Source of the DNA: Rhodococcus sp. P-2
GTDB taxonomy: Bacteria > Actinomycetota > Actinomycetes > Mycobacteriales > Mycobacteriaceae
Length of the DNA: 64,000 nucleotides
Assembly (NCBI RefSeq): GCF_016598535.1
Contig: NZ_CP066779.1
Coordinates: 3,472,001 to 3,536,000 of the forward strand
Direction: 5' to 3'
The notes beneath the pieces are model-generated. The model worked only from the letters and a program-made list of their open reading frames with translations, had not been told where the DNA came from and ran no database searches. The position numbers were made by a program, and so were the translations under genes. Below, piece by piece: positions 8,857-16,846 of the stretch (its first letter is position 1; the number at the start of each line of letters is the position of its first letter).

Positions 8857-9560
8857 CCACCACCGAAACTAGACTCGACGCCGATACTGCAGCATTCGTC
8901 GAGGAAGCGCGCAAAGCAGCAGACAAGGCATTCGACGTCTTCCGTAAGACCGGAACGGTTGCAGCCAACGGGACCGTCAACTTCGTCGAACGCGTGCCCG
9001 GCACCGAAATCGCAGTCGCCCTGAACGATCCGGGACCGTGGGCGGACGATCCGTCGGTGTCACCGGTGGTCGCCACCTTCGACGGCGAAGTGCTGTCCGG
9101 CAACGGATCGGCCGGTTTCGTCACCGGCTACGCGTCCGTCTTCCGTCAGCATCCGGAAATCACCAGCGTTGTCCACATCCACACTCCGTGGCTCGGCGGC
9201 TGGGCACAGACTCATCGGACGCTCCCCATCCGCTATGCGGCTTCGCAGAGGCTGACGCTCTCCCGGGAGATTCCGCCGCACATCGATCGGTCCCGTTCTG
9301 CCGGCGATTTCATTCTCGAGCGTCTCGAACACGATCCCGATCTGGTGGCGATCTTCGAAGCCAACGGCGGGGTCAACGTCATCGGCCGCAGCGGGTTGCT
9401 CGACCTCGCGAAGTTCGTCGTCCTCCTCGAGGAAGGCGCACAGTTCCAGGCGATCGCCGAATCCCTCGGCGGTTCGGTCGAATTCGATTCGTCCAACCTC
9501 GCCGTCCAGTGGGGCCGTAGCGGGCTCGCCGACGAGGCGCGCCGACGCGGCCTCATCTAG
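8853..9560 (+). CDS. Class II aldolase/adducin-family protein
   Basis: The 235-residue protein has the zinc-binding signature of class II aldolases, VVHIHTPWLGGWAQTHRTLP, with His-X-His and a third His. A distal DLVAIFEANGGVNVIGRSGL replaces the usual ALLLRNHG region, and LLDLAKFVVLLEEGAQFQAI follows. It could process the carbonyl product left after C-S cleavage. The ATG at 8853 overlaps the monooxygenase stop; the open frame extends further upstream only as shadow. The distal loop lacks the usual HG end, so an altered reaction is possible. Confidence 0.83.
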   Translation: MTTTETRLDADTAAFVEEARKAADKAFDVFRKTGTVAANGTVNFVERVPGTEIAVALNDPGPWADDPSVSPVVATFDGEVLSGNGSAGFVTGYASVFRQHPEITSVVHIHTPWLGGWAQTHRTLPIRYAASQRLTLSREIPPHIDRSRSAGDFILERLEHDPDLVAIFEANGGVNVIGRSGLLDLAKFVVLLEEGAQFQAIAESLGGSVEFDSSNLAVQWGRSGLADEARRRGLI

Positions 9561-9601
9561 CCACCTCCATCACTGATTCAGAACAGGAAACCGTAGATCT
9601 C

Positions 9602-10543
9602 ATGACCGTTCGCGTCGGATACTTCCCACACAACAATTCACTGTTCGTTCTGCGCCACACCGGAATCCTCGAACGTCGTCTCCCGGATGTCGAGTGGGTG
9701 GACCTGCGCGAGCTTCCCGCCAAGCCCGCAGTCAACCCGGAGAACGCCTTGCCGACCCTGCACTCGGACTGGCTGTTCGAGGAGGGCGGATACGACGTGA
9801 TCGGAACCGGATTCACGCCGCCCGTCACCGGATTGGCTCAGGGCCGCGATCTCGTCTACATCGGAATTTCCGGCCCCCGCGTGGAGAACGGGCGCCTGGT
9901 AGTCAAAGCAGAGTCCGAGATCAACACGGTAGAGGACCTGCGCGGCAAGCGAGTCGGCATCGCGCACGGATCGTGGCAGACCACACTTCTGTTGTTCGCC
10001 TTGGATCAGGCGGGGCTGACCTGGTCCGACATCGTCCCCGTCGATACCGACGTGCGCGGTGGTGGAGCGGATCTCGTCGACGGCACCATCGATGCCTGGG
10101 TAGGTGCGTACCCGGGGCTGACGGACATCGAAGCGAACCACGAGCTGCGCACGCTGATCGCCACCGACGGGCTCTTCAGCCACCCCTCACTGTGGTTCAC
10201 CCGGCGCGATTTCGCGGAGACCAATCCGGAGGCCCTTCAGGCGATCATCGAGGCTCTGCAGGAATCCGATGCGTGGATCGAAGCCAATCCCCGCGAAGCC
10301 GCGCAGATCTTCGTCGACGACGTCGAGAAGCGTGGTGGGTCCGCAAGCCTCGATGCCTGGGAAGCTGCACTGCGCGGACGTCCTTTCGGCGTCAACCCGG
10401 TCACCGACGAGTTCCTCGACGAGCAGCAGCGGGCGGCCGATCTCCTGCTGAGCAACGGACTACTGCCGAAGGCGGTCACCGTCCGCGAAGCAGTCGTGCC
10501 GTGGATCAGCGAGTTCGTCGGTTCGGATCGTTCGTCGATCTGA
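9602..10543 (+). CDS. Signal-less SsuA/NMT1-like periplasmic-binding-fold protein
   Basis: The 313-residue protein has the SsuA/NMT1 fold pattern (YFPHNNSLFVLRHTGILE, EINTVEDLRGKRVGIAHGSW, LVDGTIDAWVGAYPGLTDIE, NPEALQAIIEALQESDAWIE) but no signal peptide or lipobox. It closes the operon, 41 bases after the aldolase gene. It resembles the upstream desulfinase in overall plan but has no cysteine, so it cannot be a DszB-type enzyme. It may be a cytosolic binding or sensing protein, or an enzyme using other residues. An exported protein with a misplaced start is unlikely, because the upstream sequence encodes no signal. Confidence 0.75.
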   Translation: MTVRVGYFPHNNSLFVLRHTGILERRLPDVEWVDLRELPAKPAVNPENALPTLHSDWLFEEGGYDVIGTGFTPPVTGLAQGRDLVYIGISGPRVENGRLVVKAESEINTVEDLRGKRVGIAHGSWQTTLLLFALDQAGLTWSDIVPVDTDVRGGGADLVDGTIDAWVGAYPGLTDIEANHELRTLIATDGLFSHPSLWFTRRDFAETNPEALQAIIEALQESDAWIEANPREAAQIFVDDVEKRGGSASLDAWEAALRGRPFGVNPVTDEFLDEQQRAADLLLSNGLLPKAVTVREAVVPWISEFVGSDRSSI

Positions 10544-10605
10544 TGACCCACAGCTGACAGATCAGCTTCACACGTGACAGATACCGGACGGTCTGCCATT
10601 GTGAA

Positions 10606-10772
10606 GAGATGCGGCGGCGCGTGGGTGAGAGTTGGTCCACGCGACCAGTCTCAGGGGTAACCCCTGGGTCGGCCAGAAGAATTGGATACTGCGTCCACCG
10701 GCGCTCGGCACGCTCCGCGTGCTTGCCGCCGCTCCGGACAAAGGATTTGGTCACCCCACGCCGCCGCATCTC
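10606..10772 (+). ncRNA. Retron msr-msd non-coding RNA locus
   Basis: About 167 nt immediately before the reverse transcriptase gene has the layout of a retron ncRNA. A perfect 14-bp inverted repeat, GAGATGCGGCGGCG (10606-10619) and CGCCGCCGCATCTC (10759-10772), continues inward as TGGGTGA/TCACCCCA with a bulge: the a1/a2 arms. Inside come a TGGTC-N5-GACCA hairpin (10633-10647) and a CAGGGG-TAA-CCCCTG hairpin (10652-10666), as in msr. A long interrupted hairpin follows from 10693 to 10739, with GCACGC-TCC-GCGTGC at its tip (10708-10722), as in msd. The branching G was not assigned; the ends and promoter are inferred. Confidence 0.78.
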
Positions 10773-10783
10773 GGGCTCGATCC

Positions 10784-12034
10784 ATGCGTGACTTCGAGCT
10801 CGATCCCGAGTTGGCGCGGCGTCTGGCAGTTGCGGCCGCTGACGCTCCATGGACACTCGGTGGACTCGAGGAGGCGTTCGGAACAGTCCACGGTGTGTCG
10901 GCGACATCGCTGGCCGTCCGGGTGCTCGATCTCATGCCCGCCCCACCGTTCGAACCTCAGACTCTGTACCGATTGCTACGCGAACTGCCGCGGCTTCGAC
11001 CCGTCCCGGTCTCGATGGACACCAACGAATCCTCGGTGTGGCGGTTCGACGTCCCGCGCTACAACACCAGTGCGGACCTAGCGCGTTCACTGGATCTGAC
11101 GATCTCCGAACTCGAGTGGTTCTCCGACCGTGGGGAGTGGCTGCGCACGAAACCATTGCAACTGCGCCACTACCGGCCGATGCAGATCAGCAAGAAGGCC
11201 GGGGCTCGCCTCCTCGAGATACCCAAACCCCGGTTGCGGGAAATCCAGCGCAAAATTCTGCGCCGCATCCTCGACCAGGTGCCCGCGCACGACGCAGCTC
11301 ATGGGTTTGTTCGCGGACGAAGTCCACTGACTTTTGCAGCGCCGCATGCACAGTCGGAAATCGTGATCGGCGTGGATCTCATGCAATTCTTCCCGTCGAT
11401 CACCGGAAACCGTGTTCACGCGGTCTTCGCCGCTCTCGGTTACCCACCCGCCGTGGCAGGAGTGCTCACCGGATTGTGCACTGTTGCAACACCTGCCGAT
11501 ACTCTGCGCGGCCTACCGTACGCACAGGCCTCACAGCTACGCACCGCGCATCTGCCACAAGGCGCGCCCACTTCGCCGGCACTGGCGAATCTCGTCGCGC
11601 GCACATTCGACATCCGCTCGAGCGCACTCGCACAGGCGAACTGGCTCACCTACACCCGATACGCCGACGACCTCGCCTTCTCCGGAATCGAAATAGCCGA
11701 CGTCAGCACCCTCCTCTGGACGATCAAGCAGATCGCCCAGGACGAAGGGTTTGCCGTACATCCGCGAAAGACCAAGGTGATGCGCCCTCATCGACGCCAA
11801 CACCTCACCGGGCTGGTGATCAACGATCAACCGTCGTATCCGCGTGACGACTACGATCGCCTGCGCGCTCTGCTGCACAATGCAGCCAGTACTTCTGCAC
11901 AGGAACAGAATCGAGCGGGAATCGAGCACTTCCGCGCCCATATCTACGGCCGGATCGCGCACATCGGCGAAACCAGCCCTACGCGCCGACGCACATTGCT
12001 GCGCCTGGCTGAACGTGTGGACTGGGACGACTAG
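10784..12034 (+). CDS. Retron-type reverse transcriptase with N-terminal extension
   Basis: The 416-residue protein has an N-terminal region of about 140 residues with no domain I recognise, then a retron/group II-like reverse transcriptase: HGFVRGRSPLTFAAPH, motif A VIGVDLMQFFPSI (Asp198), LPQGAPTSPALANLVAR, the catalytic box YADDLAFSG (293-301), HPRKTKVM and LTGLVIN, the place of the retron VTG motif. The ATG at 10784 lies 11 bases after the a2 arm; a longer frame open from 10682 would run through the ncRNA and is rejected. The enzyme should make msDNA from the adjacent RNA. The next gene converges 13 bases away, so no separate effector is present; the N-terminal region could hold one. Confidence 0.88.
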   Translation: MRDFELDPELARRLAVAAADAPWTLGGLEEAFGTVHGVSATSLAVRVLDLMPAPPFEPQTLYRLLRELPRLRPVPVSMDTNESSVWRFDVPRYNTSADLARSLDLTISELEWFSDRGEWLRTKPLQLRHYRPMQISKKAGARLLEIPKPRLREIQRKILRRILDQVPAHDAAHGFVRGRSPLTFAAPHAQSEIVIGVDLMQFFPSITGNRVHAVFAALGYPPAVAGVLTGLCTVATPADTLRGLPYAQASQLRTAHLPQGAPTSPALANLVARTFDIRSSALAQANWLTYTRYADDLAFSGIEIADVSTLLWTIKQIAQDEGFAVHPRKTKVMRPHRRQHLTGLVINDQPSYPRDDYDRLRALLHNAASTSAQEQNRAGIEHFRAHIYGRIAHIGETSPTRRRTLLRLAERVDWDD

Positions 12035-12047
12035 TGCCCGCGAGCAG

Positions 12048-12434
12048 TCAGACCCTCGGGGTGTACGCCATGCATTCGACTTCCATGTGCGCACCCAGCG
12101 CCAGTCCGTCTGTTCCGAACGCACTGCGGGCCGGCAGTCTCGACGCCGGGAAGTACTCGAGATAGACCTTGTTGAACTCCTGCCAGCGAGACATGTCGTC
12201 AAGCATGACAGTGCATTTGAAGATCGCTTCGACACCGGAACCGTAGGCGATCAGCGAAGCCACGATGTTCTCCATGGTCTGGCGGGCTTGCGCTTCGAAG
12301 CCGTCGGCCAAGGTTCCGTCGGGAAGCATGCCGATCTGACCCGACAGATACAGGACGTCTCCGACGCGAACTCCGGTGGAGAACGGTGTATCGAAAGCGG
12401 GTGGGATGAACTCGACGGTCTGAGATGAATCCAT
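12048..12434 (-). CDS. RidA/YjgF-family protein (RutC-like position)
   Basis: The 128-residue protein has the RidA pattern: FSTGVRVGDVLYLSGQIGM, ARQTMENIVASLIAYGSGVE, FKCTVMLDDMSRWQEFNKVY and a final PARSAFGTDGLALGAHMEVE. Members hydrolyse enamine/imine or aminoacrylate-type intermediates; the Arg near the end (PARSAF) matches the conserved active-site arginine. An AGGAG site precedes the ATG. It is last in an operon with an alpha/beta hydrolase and an IclR regulator. The hydrolase plus RidA pair resembles RutD plus RutC of reductive-independent pyrimidine breakdown, but no RutA/RutB lies nearby. Confidence 0.9.
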   Translation of the reverse strand: MDSSQTVEFIPPAFDTPFSTGVRVGDVLYLSGQIGMLPDGTLADGFEAQARQTMENIVASLIAYGSGVEAIFKCTVMLDDMSRWQEFNKVYLEYFPASRLPARSAFGTDGLALGAHMEVECMAYTPRV

Positions 12435-12476
12435 TAGATCTCCTCGGAAGTGGAATATGCGTGACGAGTAGGCGCT

Positions 12477-13289
12477 TCAGAGCACTGGACGGGCGCGCAC
12501 ATCGGCCAGGAAGTGCGCCACCAACTCGTTCCACGCGTGTGGGTCCTCGAAGTAGGGGGAGTGGCCGCGGTCGGCAAGTTCGACGACTTCTGCGTGAGGC
12601 AGGAATTCGGCGGCGCTGCGAATCCGATCGGGTGTCATCAGATCGTCCAGCTCGCCCGCGATCAACAGAACCGGTGCCGCCACCGCGGCAAGCTCTTCCG
12701 GCGAGTAGTTGTGGGCCTTGAGAATTCGGAAGAACTCGGTGTCCGGTGGCCGACGACCGAAGGTGCCGAGGGCTTGGTACAGGTATGCCCTCGCCATGTC
12801 CAAGCTCGGCAACCGTCCACCCACAGCGGGATGTTCCCCCAGGGGCCGCGCGGTGACGGGCGCCGCGGTGAGGGGCGGTGCACTGTCCGGACCGAAGCCG
12901 ACGGGAATGCCGCCGGTCGTGCAGGCCAGGACTACCGACTCCACTCTGTCCGGAACAGCGATCGCGGTTCCCAACGCGGCCCAACCGCCCATCGACTGGC
13001 CGACCACATGCGCTCGATCGACGTCCAGCAGGTCCATGATTTCGATCAGATCCGAGACAGCGGCTACCGGGCCGTGGTTGCCGTTCTCGTTGGTAGACCG
13101 GCCGAATCCTCGCTGATCCCAGCTGATTACCCGATAATGCTGAGCGAAGTACGGTACCTGTTGGTACCAGACCGCGGCATTGCCGCCGAGACCGTGCGTG
13201 AGAATCAGATCCGGGCCCTCGCCGGCAGTCTCGTACCAGACCCGTTCGCCGTCTGCGACGGTGATGAAGCCCTCGGTCCGTGGAATCAT
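12477..13289 (-). CDS. Alpha/beta hydrolase
   Basis: The 270-residue hydrolase has an oxyanion motif THGLGGNAAVW, the nucleophile elbow VVGQSMGGW (Ser99), an acid in PVLLIAGELDDLMTPDRI and a catalytic His in DRGHSPYFEDP (about residue 243). WDQRGFGRST is the usual region after strand 4. Its ATG overlaps the IclR stop in an ATGA, and RidA follows 42 bases on. The substrate is unknown; an ester, lactone or ring-opening role beside RidA is a guess. Confidence 0.9.
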   Translation of the reverse strand: MIPRTEGFITVADGERVWYETAGEGPDLILTHGLGGNAAVWYQQVPYFAQHYRVISWDQRGFGRSTNENGNHGPVAAVSDLIEIMDLLDVDRAHVVGQSMGGWAALGTAIAVPDRVESVVLACTTGGIPVGFGPDSAPPLTAAPVTARPLGEHPAVGGRLPSLDMARAYLYQALGTFGRRPPDTEFFRILKAHNYSPEELAAVAAPVLLIAGELDDLMTPDRIRSAAEFLPHAEVVELADRGHSPYFEDPHAWNELVAHFLADVRARPVL

Positions 13290-14068
13290 CCTTCTTCTCC
13301 TGCGTCGGACGGGCGCTTGCCCGAAGTGTGGTCAGTAAGGAGTTGCTGCACTTCATCGGTCGCCCGCAGCAGGTGTTCTTCGACCATCCCTGTCGTTTTC
13401 GCGTCGAAGTCGGTGTCGAAACCGATCACCGTCAACGCGCAGAGGGGAGAGCCCTTGCGAGAGGACACTGCCCGCGAGACCGAACCGATGATGTCCTGAG
13501 ATCGTTTGTGGACGACCGCGAATCCGGTTTTCTGCGTCTCGGCGATGTCGGCGAGGAACCCGGTGGGGCCTTCGAGTGGATAGCCACTCTTTTCCACCAT
13601 TGCCAGGTAAGGCGCCCGGGTATTGTCCTCGAGTGCCGCCACCAACGCGAGCGGTCCCGCGAACCGGTGCGGCGGAAGTAGATCCCCGAGCATCCGAGTG
13701 ATCATCTTGAGTCGCTCGGGACGCAGCGCCGCGATGATCCGAGTCCCGCCACTCTCGAGAACCTGCAGATTCACCATCATGTCCGTGCTCTCGGACAGTA
13801 CTCGCATGGTCGGATCGCACAAGGCCGCCAACGAATGCGCTGCCGCTTCGTGAGAAACCTGCAGTGCAGCCGGGCCGGGGAGATAGCGACCGTCGTAGCG
13901 GAAGACCCAACCACGGTTCGCGAGTTCTCCGAGTACTCGGTGCGCAGTCGGCCGGAGCATCCCGACTTCTTCTGCCAGCTCACTGAGCTTCATCGGCGTG
14001 GTCGAGCGCGCGATGGCCTCGAGTAGATCCAGCGCTTTGTCGACGGCGGACGCAGAACCCTTCGTCAT
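13286..14068 (-). CDS. IclR-family transcriptional regulator (second)
   Basis: The 260-residue regulator has an HTH at about residues 7-65 (VDKALDLLEAIARSTTPMKL, SELAEEVGMLRPTAHRVLGE) and an IclR effector domain ending in SRAVSSRKGSPLCALTVIGF. It is first in an operon with the hydrolase and RidA genes, and divergent from an NMT1-type ABC importer. The intergenic region has a TTCCG-N5-CGGAA dyad just downstream of a good promoter, a likely operator. The effector is unknown. Confidence 0.9.
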   Translation of the reverse strand: MTKGSASAVDKALDLLEAIARSTTPMKLSELAEEVGMLRPTAHRVLGELANRGWVFRYDGRYLPGPAALQVSHEAAAHSLAALCDPTMRVLSESTDMMVNLQVLESGGTRIIAALRPERLKMITRMLGDLLPPHRFAGPLALVAALEDNTRAPYLAMVEKSGYPLEGPTGFLADIAETQKTGFAVVHKRSQDIIGSVSRAVSSRKGSPLCALTVIGFDTDFDAKTTGMVEEHLLRATDEVQQLLTDHTSGKRPSDAGEEG

Positions 14069-14132
14069 CCGATCCCCTCCCGGTGCCGTGTGAGTACCCG
14101 GCGATCCGAAATCTCGTGTTCTTGGAAAACCC

Positions 14133-14187
14133 TTGGCATTCGCCTAGGAAATTACTATAGTCACAACAATCGTTCCGGCGTACGGAA
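14133..14187 (+). promoter_or_regulatory. Promoter and IclR-type operator for the second ABC importer
   Basis: A TTGGCA box (14133-14138), a 17-base spacer and TATAGT (14156-14161) form a good sigma-70-like promoter facing the importer genes. Just downstream, at about +5 to +20, lies TTCCGGCGTACGGAA (14173-14187), a perfect 5-bp dyad with a 5-base spacer. A repressor there would block initiation; the divergent IclR protein is the obvious candidate. Confidence 0.5.
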
Positions 14188-14263
14188 TTCTTTGAGCGTC
14201 TTCACCTTCCCACCGGATTACCGGCAAGGAAGTCCTATCTTTCCCAGCGAGAGGCTTTCGGAC

Positions 14264-15268
14264 ATGACGGTTGGACATACCCTTCGGTCGACACCACGGT
14301 TCAGAGTTGTTGCCCTGGCAGCGGTCGCGACGGCTGCCTTGGCACTGACCGGCTGTTCGAGCGACGCCACGGCCTCCGACGACGGGGGCACCCAGACCAC
14401 CACGATTCGTATCGCACCTCAACCGATCGCGGACTTCGCACCGATCTGGCTGGGTATGGAGCAGGGATTCTTCACCGCTGAGGGACTCGACATTCAGCTC
14501 GTCGAGGGCGGAGCCAGTTCCTCGGCTCAGATTCCGTTGCTGCTCAGCGGAAATGCAGATATGGCAGCCACGACTGCCGCTGCCGCAATTCAGGCACGCA
14601 GCCAGAACATGCCCGTCACCATCGTCGGAGGGCTCACGAATTTTGCCGCGAATGACGATGTCGACCAATCCGGTCTCGTTGTCGCCAAGGACAGTTCCGT
14701 CAGTGGATTCCGTGACCTCGAAGGCAAAACCGTTGCGATCAGCGGTTTGAAGTCTGTCAGCGAGGCGGTCATCTCTGCCGCGGTGGAGAAATCCGGCGGA
14801 GCAGCCGACAAGGTCTCGTTCATCCAAGCGCCCATGCCCAACCTCGGTGACCTTGTTTCCACTGGCGGAGCCGATGCAGCATTCCTCATCGATCCGTTCC
14901 TGAGCAAGGCAACCGACTCCGGGCTGAAGATCCTCGGCCACCCCTTCCCCCTGGCCGCACCCGGCGTGCCAGGAACCTCGCTGGTCGCTTCGGAATCGTT
15001 TGTCGACGCGAACCCCGACTCTCTCGCTAAATTCCGTACGGCGCTTGCCAAATCGGTCGACTACGCCAATCAGAATCCGGGCGCGGTCAAGGCTGCACTC
15101 TCGACACAAGCCAAGATTCCGCTCGAAATGCTGGCCAACAGCAAGAATCCTCAGTTCGTCGCAGTAGTGGAACCTGGCACTCTCGGCACGGAGATCGAAC
15201 TGTTGGTCAAGTACGGGGTTCTGACGGAGTCGGTCGATACCGAATCCTTGCTGACCCCGGCCAACTGA
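14264..15268 (+). CDS. NMT1/SsuA-type ABC substrate-binding lipoprotein
   Basis: This 334-residue lipoprotein has a signal sequence RFRVVALAAVATAALALTGC with a canonical lipobox (Cys31). The mature domain is NMT1/SsuA-like: APIWLGMEQGFFTAEGLDIQ, LLLSGNADMAATTAAAAIQA, SGFRDLEGKTVAISGLKSVS and VDANPDSLAKFRTALAKSVD. I chose the ATG at 14264 because it gives a normal lipoprotein signal; the frame is open to 14090, but that would cover the promoter. It belongs with two permeases and an ATPase. Ligands of this family include sulfonates, nitrate, thiamine-precursor pyrimidines and riboflavin. Confidence 0.9.
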   Translation: MTVGHTLRSTPRFRVVALAAVATAALALTGCSSDATASDDGGTQTTTIRIAPQPIADFAPIWLGMEQGFFTAEGLDIQLVEGGASSSAQIPLLLSGNADMAATTAAAAIQARSQNMPVTIVGGLTNFAANDDVDQSGLVVAKDSSVSGFRDLEGKTVAISGLKSVSEAVISAAVEKSGGAADKVSFIQAPMPNLGDLVSTGGADAAFLIDPFLSKATDSGLKILGHPFPLAAPGVPGTSLVASESFVDANPDSLAKFRTALAKSVDYANQNPGAVKAALSTQAKIPLEMLANSKNPQFVAVVEPGTLGTEIELLVKYGVLTESVDTESLLTPAN

Positions 15269-15269
15269 G

Positions 15270-16061
15270 TTGTCCGCCTTGACAACCCCGAAAACACGCC
15301 GCAGGCAGGTACTGCTCGGACGGCTGCTGACGCTCTTCGCGCTGGCAGCCGCCTGGCAGGTCTTCGGAATGCTGGGCGACGAGAATGTCAAGGGTGTTCC
15401 GAAGTTCAGTGACGTGGCAGTGGCGTTCGTCGACGAACTCGGTACCTCTTCGCTGTGGACGTCATTGGGACAGACGTTGACCACAACCGCCATCGGCTTG
15501 GCGCTGTGTCTGGTGATCGGAATCCCGGCAGGACTGCTGCTCGCCGCGCACCCGTTCCTGACAGTCTCTTCGCGCTTCGTCATCGACTTCTGCAGGACCG
15601 TTCCGCCGCTCGCGATCATTCCCCTCTTTCTGTTGATCATGGGCCCGACGCAACGTATGGCGGTTGCGCTGATCGTGGCGGTGAGCGTGTGGCCGATTCT
15701 GCTCCAGACCATCCACGGAGTACGCAACGTCGATCCGGAACTACTGGCCACCGCACGATCCTTCCGACTTCCACTGTGGCGCAGACTCGCTCTCGTCGTC
15801 GCGCCCGCGTCGATGCCCTACATCTTCACGGGAATTCGTATCTCGGCAACACTGAGTTTGCTGCTGACCATCGGCGCCGAACTGATCGCCGGCGTTCCCG
15901 GACTCGGCAAGGAAATCCTGCTGAGCCAATCCGTCCCGGACCGAATGTTTGCACTCATCGTCGTCGCCGGAGTGCTCGGCATGCTGCTCGCGTTCGCTGT
16001 GATGGCAATCGAGAATCGTTTACTTGCTTGGCATTACATCCCGAGGAGGATGACGACGTGA
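15270..16061 (+). CDS. ABC transporter permease, SsuC family (first of two)
   Basis: The 263-residue membrane protein starts from a TTG directly after the lipoprotein stop. It has about six membrane segments and the EAA-type loop LLATARSFRLPLWRRLALVV. Its sequence is clearly different from the next permease, so the importer probably uses a heterodimeric pair, as in two-permease systems such as RibXY-type or ThiX-type importers. It overlaps the next gene in a GTGA. Confidence 0.88.
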   Translation: MSALTTPKTRRRQVLLGRLLTLFALAAAWQVFGMLGDENVKGVPKFSDVAVAFVDELGTSSLWTSLGQTLTTTAIGLALCLVIGIPAGLLLAAHPFLTVSSRFVIDFCRTVPPLAIIPLFLLIMGPTQRMAVALIVAVSVWPILLQTIHGVRNVDPELLATARSFRLPLWRRLALVVAPASMPYIFTGIRISATLSLLLTIGAELIAGVPGLGKEILLSQSVPDRMFALIVVAGVLGMLLAFAVMAIENRLLAWHYIPRRMTT

Positions 16062-16846
16062 AGATGATGTCCGGGATTCGACTCCTCGCGTGGGAGTTGT
16101 GGCTGCCGATCTTGATCGTCGTCGTGTGGTACTTCGGATCCGCGTCGAGTAAGTCGCCGTACTTTCCGCCGTTGTCACGAATCTGGAAAGCATTTGTGGA
16201 CAACTGGTTCGGTGCAGGCTTTACTCGAGATGTCGTACCCAGCCTGACCAATCTTGCCTTCGGCCTCACCGTGGCGCTGGTGCTCGGCATCGGGGTCGGT
16301 CTGCTTCTTGCTCTGTTCCCACTGGCTGCCGACATCGCTGATCCGTTCCTCCAGTTCTTCCGCGCCATACCCGCACTCGCTGTACTGCCGGCCCTGTTCA
16401 TCGTCTTCGGTACTGGTTCCTCGGGCAACGTCGCCGCCATCGCTTTCGGCGCGGTCTGGCCGATACTCCTCAACACCCTCGACGGCATTCGCTCCATCGA
16501 CCCGAGTATCCGCTTGGTGGCGCGCAGCTATCGCATCCGAACGCCCCTGCTGGTCACGCAGGTACTCCTCCCCGGAGCGATGCCTCAGATAACGGTCGGC
16601 ATCCGTACCAGTCTCGCGATCGGCGTCGTCATCATGGTCGGCAGCGAAATGTACGTCTCCACTGCAGGAATCGGCCACTTCGTGATCGTCGCGCAACAGA
16701 CGTTTGCCATCGCAGACATGTGGTCCGGAATCCTCCTGCTCGGAATCATCGGGTACGTGCTCAACGTCGGCTATGGCGTGATCGAACGTTGGTTGCTCAG
16801 ATGGCAGCCTCGGACCCACGGCGCACTCGCAGTGAAAGGAAACTGA
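16058..16846 (+). CDS. ABC transporter permease, SsuC family (second of two)
   Basis: The 262-residue permease starts from a GTG at 16058 with GAGGAGG seven bases upstream; the frame open further upstream is an internal shadow of the first permease. Membrane segments include LWLPILIVVVWYFGSA and LTVALVLGIGVGLLLALFPL. The coupling loop is SIRLVARSYRIRTPLLVTQV. It overlaps the ATPase start by one base. Confidence 0.9.
   Translation: MKMMSGIRLLAWELWLPILIVVVWYFGSASSKSPYFPPLSRIWKAFVDNWFGAGFTRDVVPSLTNLAFGLTVALVLGIGVGLLLALFPLAADIADPFLQFFRAIPALAVLPALFIVFGTGSSGNVAAIAFGAVWPILLNTLDGIRSIDPSIRLVARSYRIRTPLLVTQVLLPGAMPQITVGIRTSLAIGVVIMVGSEMYVSTAGIGHFVIVAQQTFAIADMWSGILLLGIIGYVLNVGYGVIERWLLRWQPRTHGALAVKGN

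Noticed and set aside
10682-10783. Longer N-terminus for the reverse transcriptase starting at 10682
   Set aside because: It would be encoded by the msd hairpin and a2 arm; retron RT genes start after the ncRNA, and the added peptide is Arg/Ala-rich with no family character.
14144-15751. 535-codon minus-strand frame opposite the NMT1 lipoprotein and permease
   Set aside because: No recognisable domain; it covers the mapped promoter and is mirrored by well-supported genes on the other strand.
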